DNA from: Plazaster borealis | Lineage: Eukaryota; Echinodermata; Asteroidea; Forcipulatida; Labidiasteridae | DNA length: 64,000 nt | Assembly (NCBI GenBank): GCA_021014325.1 | Contig: CM037473.1 | Location: 26,154,822 to 26,218,821, forward strand | Direction: 5' to 3' | Part shown: positions 9,795 to 24,700 of the stretch, piece after piece | Numbering within the stretch: position 1 is the stretch's first letter | Layout of the letters: the number at the start of each line of letters is the position of its first letter | The notes under the pieces: generated by a model | The model's input: only the letters and a program-made list of their open reading frames with translations | Database searches by the model: none | Told to the model about the DNA's origin: nothing | Position numbers and translations under genes: made by a program

Positions 9795-12700
9795 ATGGCA
9801 AGTTTGTGCAACTTTTCCTGCTGTTTTGACATCAAAAGAGATATTTTATGTTTCGTAAAATCTCTTCGAGACAAGCTTCCTGTTGATACATTTGCGGCAA
9901 GTGATGAAAGTGAGTAACTATTAATTTTACGAACATCTAAATGTCATTCATGAAAAATGAAGCAAGGACCAAGTGTCAGGTGACTGTGTGACAGAGATGT
10001 CTTGTGCTGTGGTTGTCAATGTCACTTCTTATCAATTCTGAATCTGAATTGTGTTGTCGGCAAAAAAAAACTTATTATGGAGACTACTCACCAACATTTT
10101 AAAGATGACAATGAAGAAATTTCAGTTCAGACGTGGGAGGAAAATCCGAAATAAGGAAAATCCACGCAGTCAGGTAATCACTGATGGGGGGGGGGGGCGG
10201 GTAGCCCAGGTTGGACTCCTCCGTTGCATACAACGCGACGGAGTCCAGGGTATAAAAGTCCCGTACCATTGCGAACAAATTTATAACCATTTTTTATCAT
10301 ATTTTTACCTTTTTGAGGAAGCTGAAACTTGACTCACATGTTCCTTGTGTCCTTAACCTTACGCCTGCTCTATTCAGAATTGCCAATTTTATCCTTGGAT
10401 GACATTATTGTGAAAATAAAATGGAAATTTATGCATTCTCGGCGACAGGCCGAAACTGACAAGATGTGAATGCTTCAGCGCATGTGCGTCCTTTGCATAT
10501 AATGACATGAACACAGACACGCCCACAAATTTAACGTGGAAGTCGGTCAGGTTGCTATGCATGTCGCGCATGCGCGCCTGAGCCTACACAGTCAATTGCT
10601 ACACGATGATAAAAACGGTAGTGCACAACTCGGACTTATTTGCTAGAATAATGTCTTTCGTGGACGAAATTGTTATTGTTGGACCCATCAATAGTGAGTT
10701 ACGGACATAAAGAATATATGAACAGAATTTCAGCTTCTTAAGTCAGGTAAAATTATGAAAAAACATTACTTCAAAATATGTTCGAATTGTAGAGGCGCTT
10801 TATACCCAGGACGTCAGTGTACACTGACTGACGTCCTACCAGGGCTAGGGGCGGGGGGGGGGGAGGGGGATGGATGATCACATGAATTATAAATGCAAGG
10901 CTTCGGTTCGGCTTTTCGGGAATCGAACCAGTGTCCACATTTTTAAGTAAGTAGCATTGTCAAGACAGACTTGCCCCCATTTTTCATGATTTCAACACTT
11001 TTTCATACCTGTTCCTCTCTGTTAGTTAGCAATTTCGGGGTCGTGGTGGTCTTTCAACAATACCAATACTTGAATTGGTTTCTTCATGTCATGTAGAAAA
11101 GCCAGAGCTGACAGTCCGCATCGTTGGGCAAGAGCGTTCTGATGAAGTCTTGTATGTATGGGATGATGTTTCACCATTCTCCAGAGAAGCTGTTACTCAT
11201 GTTGGGTTGTATGATCCAGCCAAGCAGAAGAACTCGGTGAGTAGGATTAACGAATGCCTGTCAACTCGCCCCCCAGCAAAGTTGCCAACTACAAAGTCGC
11301 CCTATGCTAAGTCGCCCATGACAAAGTCGCCCACTACAAAGTCACACATTACAAAGTCGCCCACTACTTCACATCAAAAGAGCTACTATCGTCTCACATT
11401 TCTAGATTCTTCTCAAAACATTTCTGTTCAATTCATCGTACATGTAGTTGTCTTTTTTGTTCTTCTTACCGCTTTGAGACTTTCTTCTGAAGGTGTTAGG
11501 CGCTATATAAATACAGTTGTTATTATTATTACTGTTCCATTACATTTTTCTTCATTTTTAAACCATTATTGGCAGGATACTTCACAGAAGCAATGGAAGC
11601 AATTGCCTCCGTTGCCCCCGGTCATTGCCTTGGTGCCCCTTGAAATGTTCCAAAAGAAATGTACAATTTCCCTCATAGAAGTTCCCTTTACCAAGGAGAA
11701 AACACCTTAGTTCCCTTACCCTTTTTTAAAAAGGCTGAAACTCCACGGCTAAATTTTAGTGTTGCCCTTTTTTTCTAGGTGGTGTTTGTTCATGAGAGTA
11801 AGCTAAATATTATCAGCTGCACCATGAACCAGGAGTGCAGTATAATTGCTTATGTGACACTAGAGGGCCAGTCTACTGATGCTGAAAGAACGGATTCATC
11901 ATCACAGACTAGCATTGGGAAGAGTAGGGTTTCACCCTTCTGTTGTAAGTATTCTGATAACGATCTTCATCAAAGAATCTCCTGGCTACTCCTGCTCATG
12001 CGTCCACTTGTTTTAATGGTCAGCGAGCATTTCAGCATGCAGCACCAAGGCTATAGAACAATTTGATTGAGTCCATACGTAATGCTGACTCTCTATTTAC
12101 ATTCAAGAAAGTCTTGAAGACCCATCTTTTTAAAAAATAACTCCTTTGCATACCCTCTGGTTTTGTTGGATTTTTAGCCTAGTTGTGTTGTTTTAACTGT
12201 AAATAGCCAGATGCTGAGGATCTTGGCTGAGGGTGAATGGTGTAACCTCTCCCCTCTTGTGATTTTATTGACTCTTACTAAATTCCTATATTTCATGGTT
12301 AAGTATTTTATTGCTTGTCTGCTTATTGTTAGTTTTGATGAGTGATTTTTATCTGTAATATGTAGTTGCTGTTTATGTATTTTGTGGAGCGCTTTCAGGC
12401 CTTGCATAAGGCGCTATATATAAATGCTTTGTTATTATTATTATTATAACTATTTGGGTTGAACAAAGAAAAAATGACTAAAGCGGAACTTGAACCTGCG
12501 ACCTCCAGATCGACATGCTGGCGCTCTACCAACTGAGCTGTCTAATGTGTTGGCACTTATTTGTCAATATCTTTGTTCGGGGGTGCCAGTCAGAAGCCAT
12601 TTAACCTGTAACTGCGGTGTAGTCAGGGATCACACCCAAGTTTACGATACAACCTGGGAAGTGGCAGGAGAGGAATCACCTTTGTAAGGGGATGCGGCTT

Positions 12701-15700
12701 TTTATTTCAAATATCAAGTAAATTTGTTCTTTGTTCAACAAATTATTTTAAAATTTACCCAATCAGTTTCCCTTATGGTTTATTAATTAGTATTTGAAAT
12801 AAAAAGTCGCAGGCCGATAGTCTGCCATGGTATGCTGGAATCTTGGAACACTTGGACTTGCCTCCCATTGAGCCAAGTATATTGATAAAGTGCAGTGGCA
12901 GCCTACCCATTCTTGTAAGAATATTTTAGAATTTAGAATTTACAATCATTGATCTTAATCGTAAAGTTTTACAGAATTCTTTTAAAATGAAGAACCTCAA
13001 AGCCTACCAATCCAATAATGTTGAATGAAATTATAAAGACCGAGTTCCATTACTACAATTTTGAGAGTAATGTTTTTGTTCACCGACTCAATTTCATACA
13101 GCTCTTGGAAATTGTTTCATTGCGTGAATTTTTGGTCAGAAAGTTATTAATAACCTTACCAGATAATTTGATGTATCTGTTGGCATCTTTCAGTGTACAG
13201 AGCTTTCCTGGCAGAGATTCAGCCCCAAAATCGGATCTTTGACCTCAATGTCGAGCGGCGGAATCTTCTCAGAGTTCAGTTCCTCTGGGGTCGTCAACCC
13301 AAGGACAGAGATGCAACAAGCCGCGAGTCACGCCTCCTGTTTCTGCTTCATAAAGAATGTAAGATATTTGTTACCTCTCTCTGATGCCAAGATTTTGGCT
13401 ATTTTTTACATTTTTATCCAGTATTTTTTATTTGACAGAGTTAAATCAAATGGTTTAAATAGTGTACTTGGTATAAAACATGTGTGTTGGGTATAAATTT
13501 GGTGTGTCATTGCCAAGCAGTCTTTTAGTTTGTTATGAGAGCTCGCCTAACATCACAAGGCCGGACGGCCACTTCAAGGTGAGGGCTACACTTAACCAAT
13601 TTTGGCTATCGACCCAAATCAATTGCCACCAGAGGCACGTTGCCACCTACTCCTGGGGCTGAAAGAGGGTTACCCCCCTTTACAGTCCGTAAGGATGAAG
13701 GCATTGGTATCATCCACTAGGAGCGTGGCTGGTAGAGCAGAATACACTACCTTCCCAACTTTTTACGAAGCAATTATGGTTAAGTGCCTTGCGTAAGGGC
13801 ACAAGTGTCATGACCGGGATTCGAACCCACACTCTGCTGCTAATAATATAATATAATAATAATAATAATATCGAAGGCGCTTAGTATATACTTTTAAACA
13901 GAAAGATGGGTTATTGAAGTTATGAATTGTGAGACCCAATTATGTAGCACCTTATAATGTTTTTTACAAGGTGCTATGGCGCATTCAGCAGCCACAACCA
14001 GGAACACCGGGCGACCCCCTTCTTTCGATAAGTGCACTGGGTTCTTTTACATGCGTTACACAACACATGGGACCAACGGCTTTACGTCCCATCCGAAGGA
14101 TGAAGCAATGGTTAAGTGTCTTGCTTAAGGACACAAGTGTCACGGCTGGGGATTCGAACCCACACTCTGCTGATCAGAAACACCAGAGCTTGAATTCGGT
14201 GCTCTTAACCGCTCGGCCACGACACTTCCACACAGGTCTAGGGAGCCTGAGGCTGCTGGTGCAGTTAGCTGCAAATTGTTTGTGTGAATCCACATGGTAA
14301 AACACACCATGAACGAAACAAAATATCAATGCAGAGCACCGATGTTGCAAGAAAACCCCTGTTTTTGTAAAACTTAGTAATCATTCTCCATATTTAGAAT
14401 TAAGTACCTCATTTTGAACTTGTGCTTTCCTGATTTAGAAGCATCAGTAAGTGAAGGTCAAGATTTAGTTGCACAATCATTCAAACATTTATTTTGACAC
14501 AAGTTACACAATTTTGACTGGCCTGGTGTGGACTACAAATGGAAGTGTTTTTACTTGCTTTCACTCCCATTTGCCAGGTGACTGCTTAAAGGCCCTGTAC
14601 ACTATTGGTAAAATCGAAAAACACAAATATTCACACATTCACACACAACTTACATGATTTAAAGTAAGTAATGGTTACAAGGTTTCCCTAAAATATTTCT
14701 GCCTAAAATGCTATCTTTTCTGAGAAATGAGTAAAACAATAGTTTTATCACGCGCGATATTTTGAAAAAACAGAAAACACATTTAGGTCTCTTTTCACTA
14801 TTTTCTCGTGATCTCGATGACCAATTGAGCTCAAACTTTCACAGGTTTGTTTGTTCATGCATATGTTGAATCACACAAAATGTGGACACTGATTTTGAGC
14901 TGTTACCAAAAGTGTACAAAACCTTTAAGCAGGTGTGGAATTTCACCTTTGAGAGGGCAAGGCCATTTTCATTTTGCAAAGGGCACTTCCATCAGAAAAT
15001 CTTAAAGTCTATGGGAAACTTTTGAAGGGGCACAAGGTAAAGACCAGGGCAACGGAATCCAGGCCTGCTGTAGTCAAACTCTGTTTAGAGATTTTCGTTT
15101 ACATATAAGTTTTAGTGTGGCTCGACACCTTTAAATGTAGGTTTTTGCTCCTTTTTCCGTTACAGCTATTGGACTTTACAGCCTCTCACTTGCAAGAATG
15201 GGCAACAAAGGAGTTGTGAGTATTTATCCTGTCAAGGTTGATAGGCTCTGGGTGTACCTGTCAATGGTTTTCATTGGGTGAATTGATGCCACATTTGCAT
15301 ATACCTCTGTGGGATCAACCAAGGTCAAAGTTGAATCTCCATATGAATATCAGGAGCTGGTATCTTGAGTCTCATATGCAAGACTTGTTGTTAGATCTTA
15401 GGTCTGTCAACTCTCATGTTTTCAGGACTCGGGAAAGTACTGAGTAAACAGTACTTTATACACATCTGTGTAAGGGCAAAAATTATTATTTTTGAATAAA
15501 AAGTAATTCATTTTAACTCCCGGCTCATTCTATTTCATTTGGAAATTAATGTTCCGTTGAATCAGCATTCAACAGTTAAAAGTAGTAATTCAATTTCACC
15601 AGTTTACCATTCACTGGTCAAATAAGATCGTTCAATTTCATTAGGCCGCAAGACTAATTCAATTTCGTAAAAGCCAGCAGCAAGAGCTGTTCAACCTTTC

Positions 15701-18700
15701 AATTTCATCAGTTGTAAATAAAAGTGTAGTTTTGAATGCCTTTAAATGAAATAGAATGACTAAAATGAATCTGAATTAGAAAAACGAAATAATGTTTGCA
15801 CGAAAACTAAATTAAATGCATTCACAGCTAAAAAGAAACCCTAGTTTGAGTGGATCAGGGGAAAATGCATGAATTTGAATGCGTGTTAATGAGATTGAAT
15901 GTTTTTTTGCTGAAATTGGCCAAAAAAACCTATATTACCATTATTATGGCTTCTTTGAAGTTCCAAGCAATAAATCAGATTATAAATATATTTTTGCCTG
16001 TTCAAATTTTTCTAAAACCAAATTTCTGATTTGTAGATGATGAGCGCCCCACCAGATACTCAACAAGTGCTAGGGAAGTTTATCTGGGCTCAATGGGACG
16101 TCAGTAATCAGCAATTGTTCGTTCTCCTGATGAAATCTCGTCAAGGGGAAGTTAAACCTACCCCCATCATGCGATGTCTGGAGTTCAATAGTAAAACAAC
16201 TCTGTTTACAAAAATTGTGAGTGTTTTTATTCGTCCAGGGCCAATTGACCTCTTGCACAAGGCGGAACGCACCTCCGCAAATGCGTGTCTGCCATATTGG
16301 GAGTCAATTCCTGTGTGTACATTTTGATTCTCGAAATTGCGGATAGGATAGGTGCGTGTCAAGTGTGCTCCGCGTTGTGCAAGGGATCATAAGAATACAT
16401 TTAGCTATGCCTCATTGACCAATCACTGCATTTCCAGAACTGAAAACAAATTCTTGGCAAAAACTGGTGTCCTGCCAAAATGTCATACAGGATATATGCT
16501 TTGCATTAGTGGTCCCCTGCTGTCATCACTGATGAATTCTGAATATTTCAGCTATAATGAAAGTCGCAAACCATTTGTATATACAAGAGTAATGGTATTC
16601 CAAACTCTATTTTTTACTTTATTATTATGGTTTCGTTTGCTTTGTAGTTGGAGCTCACCCTGCCTTTCCCGATCAAGTATAGTTTTGGAAAGTAAGTACA
16701 CATTGGAAAAAGAAAAGTCATTAACTATGTTTCTGGTTCATGCAGTACATGAAGCACATGTTTTCTTGAGCCTCCTGGAGCGACTGTGCCCAAGTGTAGC
16801 TTTTAGTGACATGCGCAATCGAAGCACACATTGTGGCCGAGCGGTTAAAAACACCGGACTCAAGCTCTGGTGTTTCTGATCAGCAGAGTGTGGGTTCGAG
16901 TCCCAGTCATGGCATTTGTGTCCTTGAGCAAGATACTTTACCATAATTGATTTTTCCTTCAGATGGACATAAAGTCATAGGTCCCATTTGCTAGGATTGG
17001 TAGTGCATGTAAAAGAACCCAGAACACTTATCGTGGAAGAGTAGGGGTTAACCCCGGTGTTTCTGGTTCACATAGCAAGCACCCTTGTTTACGGGTTTCC
17101 TTAGGCTTTGAAGCTACAGTGATTAAGTTCACTTATGAGGCATCCTTGGTTTCATTACCTGAAATATTTAATACTAATAATAATGCACAGATTTTCAGTG
17201 ATAGATGCACAATGCAAGCCTGCAACGATATCATATGGTGAATGCATTCACACAGTACACAACCCTTCTACTATGTGAACATTCAAATGATTGGCTATGT
17301 TTTCAGTGAGAGGCACAATGCAAGCCTGCAATATACCGTGTGTTGAATGCATCTCCTCAGTACACACATGTACAAAGTTGGTTCTGTGAACAGTTGTGCC
17401 ACCTTACACAACCCTTGTCGTCGTATGGTTTCAAATGGTTGGTTAACTCACTGGAAATTGTTATCAAGACATGCAAGAGTAGGAAGAATTTATTAATGTG
17501 GAATCTTTTTTTGTATATTCTTTATGCTGTTTTCAGAGAGCAGTATTCACATGTGACACCAAGCCGAACAATGTCAGGTACGAGCCCTTGAATTTCAAAA
17601 CTAACCTCCAAAGTTTGTTGTTGTCCGATCGAGAGATGCAGAAATTTCATGCCAAACTGATTTCACCAACAGTAGCAGTCGTGATAACTGGATGTATTTA
17701 GCCAAAAATTGCCATACACATTGCTTGCACAAGCTGCTGTATTTTGTTTTCACTAACAGATGAGCTTTAAAAAAAAGTAGCAATTATGAGTTAAAACACT
17801 TAATGATAGCATCAATCGCTTACATATTTAGCAAATTGAAAGGAGATTCGGCGCAAATTGCTAACAAACCAGTACTTAATTCTGTGCTGTGTACAGCAAA
17901 CCTAAAAGAAATATTTTGTTCAACTTTCTCCAGAGAGTTCCTTCAACATGGAGGTCATAGTTCAACCTGGTGGTTCTTTCTGTGTGTGCTACCAACATCC
18001 CACCAAACCCAAAGTCCAACAATCTCATAAACATTCTTCGTCCACTCCTGAAAGATCCATACCCCAATCACCAGAACTCTCCCCAATCAGTGAGAGTGAA
18101 AGTGTCGAGGACAAGAATCGCCGATCCACTCTGCCGGATCTTGAAACCGACTTACTCAACATGTCCCAACAGGATGTTAACAGACGAAGAGCAATTTCGG
18201 ATCTGTCGTTTACCTCATCGTCATCGTCCCCGCAAAGTTCCCGGAACCGTGACTATTCCACTGATGGTTCCTCACTTGGTTCTTCATTTGAAAGTCTTAC
18301 CTACCCATCATTGAGCCTTGATGCCCTGTCCTCCACCAGTAGCACCCCACCGGCGGGTACCTTAAAGTCCCCTGCTAGCCCCCTCTTCTCGTCCTTCCTG
18401 TGGGGCGACCGGCAGCTTTCCACCCCAAGTCCTACCGCTGAGAAGCTGGATATGGTTGATCTGAACTACTCTGTCCTGACTCTACATCACATGACAGTCT
18501 TACATTGCAGTGTACCGCAAATACCGAGAGCGTTGGCAGAGACCACTAAACTCTATTTTACACCCTTGGGTAAGTTTACTGTTGCGCAAGAGTTTTGCGT
18601 GTTATTGTCTTCTGAAGCGAACTAGTAATAATAATAATAATGTAGTCTTATATAGCGCACTTATCCACCAATAAGGTGTTGAAGGCGCTTGAATAAAGAG

Positions 18701-21700
18701 AGACACTTTTTTTAAGACAGGTTTTGAAGTTATTATGAATTATGAGACCGATTCATGTAGCACCTAATAATGGTTTACAAGGTGCTGCGGCGCACTCAGC
18801 AGCAACTGCCAGAAACACTGCGGCGAACCCCTTCTCTTAACGATAAGTGTACTGGGTTCTTTTACGTGCATTATACAAGACACGGGACCAAAAGCTTTAC
18901 ATCTCATCCAATGGACGAAGCAATAATGGTTAAGTGACGATGGTTAAGTGCTTAAGGACACAAGTGTCATGACCAGGACTCAAATCCACACCCTGCTGAC
19001 CGGAAACACCAGAGCTTGAGTCTGGTGCGCTTGACCACTCGGCCACGACAAGACACGCCATTGGTTAAGGATAACTAACTTGTCAGCCATTTCAGGGGCA
19101 AAATATAATAAAAGTATGGTGGCTGTAAATGACATATGGGCCTAATTTCCCGAGCTGCTTAAGCACAAAAAGTAGCTCAGCTTAAAACAATTACTCTTAC
19201 CAGAATAATGTTACCAGCAAAGATACCAATGCATATATAGCACCTGTGACTGGTATCCTGCTCATTTTTGCTTAGCAGAAATTTTTTAAGAACCACCACA
19301 ACTTGCAAAGAAATTGTACCGCAAACCTTACTAGATAATCAGGAAGTTTTGTTCTCACTGGTATTGCTGTGTGTAAATAAAATGACATAATTTGCACAGG
19401 GTTGTTAAACATTCTGGTTTAATTTTTCTACCATCAGAGAGTTACATATTGGTATACTCCCCTGGTAACCTGCTGCATCTACTGAATGTTAGCCCCGAGG
19501 TTGTACCGTGTTTGCATGTGGCCTTTCAGGGTGCGTCGGTACCCACCAGTCCCGTTATGGAAGACGACGGTGCATCACTGTGTGATACCCAACATGGCTG
19601 CCAAACGTTGACCCATTTGAATCGTGTGAAAACGGCCAACACTAGTGGTAAGTTGCACAGGGGAAATTTTATTTTATTGCCTCGCTGCCTCCAAACGCCA
19701 GCGGAAACACTGTCTGTAGGGCTGGAATTTACACTGGACTACAGGCCCGAGGCCTGTAGCTTTTGTGTCGGGCCAGTAAACTAATGACTGACGTCCAGTG
19801 GTCTTGTGTTTTCAAATGTGTATCAATACATGTACCTCACTGTGTAATATCTTGAAGAGAAACAATATGTATGTTCAAATGTTGACTTTGAGTCTGGTAA
19901 AATACCTTTCAATTCTATTGAGTAATGAAGAATACTTGCCACCCATAAAGACAAATGAGATAAATCTTCTCTTACATGTCTTAGTGCTTGTTTAAATCAA
20001 AACAGTTAAATGCCCGTTAAACTGTGTCAGGAAATGTTTTCTTACTTTGATTCTGGTCTTGTTAACACGTTGACTGCCGCCTACGAGTATATTCGTAGTA
20101 ACAGGTGTAACGGATTCTGCCACTACGAGTATACTCGTAGAGAATGAAATGCCTTTGTATAGTGAATTGAATACACTGGCATCACTGAGAACGCAACGAA
20201 TACGCTTCTGGCAGTGGTGAGCACACATCGTTAGAATTTGTATGCTACAACATGTAGACAAAAAAACCAAAACCTATTTGGTATGCACGCATGCGCACCA
20301 CTAAAATTGGATGCTTGGCAAATGCGAACGCCCCTACGAATTTATGAATGGCAGTCAACGTGTTAAAACAATGCTTGTGCAGCAAACATTTTGAGCTACA
20401 AGCCCTGCTGCTGTCTAGTGGATTTTCCCACCAAATTTGAGCCCTTTCAGTCTGTCAATATGAAATTATTTATAAATATATTTCTTTTTGATGTGTTTCT
20501 CAAACAGTTCCACAAGTTTTTATATATTTTATTCTAATTTATTGGATTTAATTTTGTTTTTGAAACCAGTGTTATGCTTATGATGCAATACTGATGCAGA
20601 TAAGGAATTTCTTGTGATATTGTAGACTGTCTTAAAATTTTGGGTTGAACAAAGAAAAATTGACTAGAGTGGCATTTGAACCTGCGACCTCTGGTTTAAC
20701 GTGCCAGCGCTCTACCAACTGAGCTATATAGCCCTAATGATGGCAGTCTCCCTATTTTGTGAAAATCTTTGTTCGGGGGTGCCAGTCAGAGGCCATTTAA
20801 TCTGTAACTGCCGTGTAGCCAGGGATTGCACCCAAGTTTACGATACAACCTGGGAAGCGGCAGCAGAGGGATCACCCTTTGGGGTGCAGCTTTTTATTTC
20901 AAATATGGAGTAATAAACCAGAAGGGAAACTGACTGGGTAAACTTTAAACAATCTTTATTTGAACAAAGGCAAATTGACCTGCGACTTCCAGCTCGTTAA
21001 TCGGGAGGTTGCAGGTTCAAATCCTGCTCCAGTCAATTTGTCTTTGTTCAATCCAAAATTATTTAAAAGTTACCCAGTTTCCCTTGTGGTTTATTACTCG
21101 ATATTTGTCTTAAAATTTGAATACCTTTTTTCTTGTCTTCTTTGTCTTGAAGGTGACTGCATTTTCAATAGTGAGACAGGTAAAATGTTTAGAGTGAGTA
21201 TTAACAAGGAGGCAATACCCAAACTGTTGGTCCAGGATGTCTGCCACTCCAACAAACTGGCGCTCATCCACCTGGTAACCGTACACCTCCGAGACTCGGT
21301 GCTGATTCAGAAGGTAGTTTGGTTTTCTAAAACTGAAAAATATATTTCTAAATTGCTAGAGTGATGAGAAAGCCCGTCATACAGCTGTGACAGTGTTCTT
21401 TATTTCTGGTCTTTGCCATTTTTGTGTGTTTACTGATGAGGCTTCGTTTTACATTCATTTTAGCCATTTAAAAAGTTCCCAAACTGCTCATGTGCAGCTG
21501 AGTTTATGATTGTGGTTTTTGTTTGGTGGACCAGTTTTCAGGAAAATGGCCTCTCCTGAATAAACTGTAGAGGGCACACTGCTTTGTGAATAGCTTGTAT
21601 TGCCTCATGGTATAGAAAATTCCCCGTTTGAGATCACACAGCGTAAAGGCGGCCATCTTTACAGGATTGATACGTAATTTGTTAGTGCACAACTATGCAG

Positions 21701-24700
21701 TATGCGTAAATACCGCATGCGACACACAGGAGTTTTATTAAATTCCTTGCATGATTGGTTGGTGAACCACTTGGCTCTGAGGAAATTTAGAGTGCTTGAC
21801 GCAGCTCAATGCCAAAAAACTTAAGTTGCTCATAAAGATGGCGTCAATCAGGAACTACCTATAGCCCCAAGGCCTTGTCTGACTTGATGGCTACGGCTAC
21901 AGCTACGGCTACAGCTACGGCTACAGCTACGGCTACAGGTGGATTGCTGCGTCATCATGCGTTGAAGTATAGAAAGTCCTTAGCAACAATCATAGCTGTA
22001 GCTACAGCCGCCAATTTGGCTACGGCCTAACTGTGTGTTTGTGTTTGGTTCTACTATGTAGGTGATAAACGTACTGTCTGAAGACGTTACCAATCTGAAT
22101 CTGTCTGAGTTAATGGCCGAGCATCTGATGGGAGCAACATTCAGTGCAATTAGGAGGCAGTTTGATCGTGACATACTCCGTCTCTTACAGTTCACTAACA
22201 CTGATACATCCAGAGGTCAGCTGGCTGAGGTAGGAATACAGATGCTTCTCACAGTTTATGTGAACACACTCGGATATTCCATTGTGTAGCATTCACAGTG
22301 CATTGATTTTCAACAAAGTGCTCCCCAGCTTAGCTTACCAAAAGGATAGCACTTTATCTACGGGCGCCTCAAAATGCTTATTAAGATGTTTCTAAGACAG
22401 TTTTGTTAAGTTAATTAAAGAGACCCATATTTAGCACCTTGTAAGGTTTTCCAAGGCATTCTGCTGCCAACCATGCCAGAAACATCGGGGCGAACCCCTT
22501 CTCTTAAAACAAAAAGCGTACTCGGTTCTTTTATGTGCATTACATAACACGTAGAACCAATGGCTTTATGTCATATCCAAAAGACGAAACAATGATAGAC
22601 AAGTGTCTTGTTTAAGGACACAAGTAAGAAGATCGTTACTCAAACTGACGCTCTGCTGATCAAATACAGTTGAGATTGAGTTCGTAGCACTTGACCACTC
22701 GGCTGTGATGAGAGCTCAAGTTAAACCCGCTTTTGTTTTCATTTATTTTTTCACAGACATCAGATGGTGAGAGATTAGCTAGCTTTAGACGGTGCAGTTA
22801 TAACATCAAACCAAATGTCTTTGTTCATAAGGTATGTATTTATGTTATTTTTTCTAAAAGTTATCTGGCTTTGTTTATTTGTCAAAAAGAATCAACATCA
22901 CATACAATATTAATAATAATATTGGAGTCTTATATAGCGCACCTATCCACCAATAAGGTGCTCAAGGTGCTGGAACAAAGAGAAACACTTTTGACTAGAA
23001 ACTCGGTTCTTCATCAGCAGGATGACCTGGATGTAAAATCCGTGACCTGCGGACACGTGATCCAAGCACCTCGTCATAGACTCCTGGGAGTTTGTACCCC
23101 CCCCCCACACCTGTCCCGGTTCAGGGAAGGTTTGTAGGTTCTAATGTAAGCTGTCTCGTTCACCCCCTTTGATATCAAGCGTTTCTGTCTAGGATGTTTA
23201 CTTTTGAAATGTCTACGTGAAGACCTAGTGATTCTATGTGGATGTGTTGAGAAACCTTTGAAGAGGATGAACTGGGGCGACTGTGCTCCAAAACCCTAAC
23301 CGAAAAAATGAAATTAATAAAGTTAACATTTTGTTGAAGCATTTTGAACTCACTGTTTTCAGTGGGGGAAAAAATTAGCAATTTTTGGCGTGCTAAATTG
23401 CAGCTAGAAATATTTTTTTCCTGGACAGAAGGATTGGATGGAGCGCCGTCTGTCAATGGAAGTGAGCTCAACCAACATGTGGGAGACATTGGAGCAGAGA
23501 GTACGTACCTACAGTCAACCGCCGGATCCATTTGTCATTACCAAACCACCTCAACGATTCCACCCAAGTTTCATTGAAACAGAGATCCGCAAACGGAGAG
23601 CACAGTCACTCAACGAGGTAAGATGTTCATGCATGCTTTATAGTCCATGAGCCAGCCACACTTGTCCAGTACCAACTCAAGGGACTAATTCTAATATCAC
23701 TTTCTTTGCCACTAATTGGGACACTCAAAAAGAAAATTGGACTGAAAGATTTGGGGTTGACCGTTAGAAATCTTGACTTGAATAAACACTGTTTGGAAAA
23801 TGAACTACATGGAGATAACAGGTGTGAGTTGGTAAAGACGAAAAGGATGTGTTATTCTGGCCTCTTTCTTTAATGGAGCAAAATGCCATGAAATTTGGCC
23901 AAGGTAGGGACTGAAAGCCCAATCCAATGCGATCACCACTTAAGACAAAAAGTGGACATTTGTGACTTGGATTCAGACTCTGTTCTGATGGCTGAAACTC
24001 CGAAGGTTAAAGGAGTGACTTACAAGTCAGCAAGCCACTCCTAGCAATAAAATCCCTTCTTGTTCTTCATCAGAGCAATCTTGCACTGCAGAATCAAACC
24101 CAACGGACTTCCTTTCTCAAGAAGGTGGCCGCCTCAGCCCGCCGTGCCATCACACCCTCTAAGAAATCTGTCATCACCATCAAGCCAGAGAAAGATAACT
24201 CCCTGGTTCTGATGGAGGAAGACACGCCACTGACTGACAATACACAGGACACTATCTTAGCACTGGTAGGAAATGTCTCGATTATGAACAAATATAATTA
24301 TATGTCTCCTGACGATGACTAGAGCAGGCTAGTTGAAACATCTAGACCAATAAGAACTCACTCCGCGGCAGTGAAGTTAATAACGAGAAGTCCCCTCGAT
24401 CCACTAGGCGAAAGTAGTAGTCCCGACCGATTTCCTACCTTCCGCCCACGTAGTAGTTAATAAGGAAAACAGTTCTATTCAGAACTAAGTTGTCTTCTGA
24501 ATTCCAAAATCTACTCTGCAGCAGTAGAATAAATAGCAAGACAAGTTCTCAAAGAACAAATCTACACAGCAAAGTGAATATATACACATTGTGTTACTGC
24601 AAACTAAATATACATATAATTATATTTCAACAATAAATAATACAATGTTTGAACAATTTATAATTGATTTCAGTAATAAGGTATTAAACGGCTGATAAAG

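Noticed and set aside
16826..16915. tRNA gene-like sequence with GTGGGTTCGAGTCCC
   Set aside because: No intact acceptor stem, and it is followed by a body repeated elsewhere; a SINE head. The same applies at 46440, 55262, 4285 and 57780.
23022..23137. Frame ending in HVIQAPRHRLLGVCTPPPH after GSAP exon 13
   Set aside because: It lies beyond the exon 13 donor, in intron with a SINE fragment and poly-C run.
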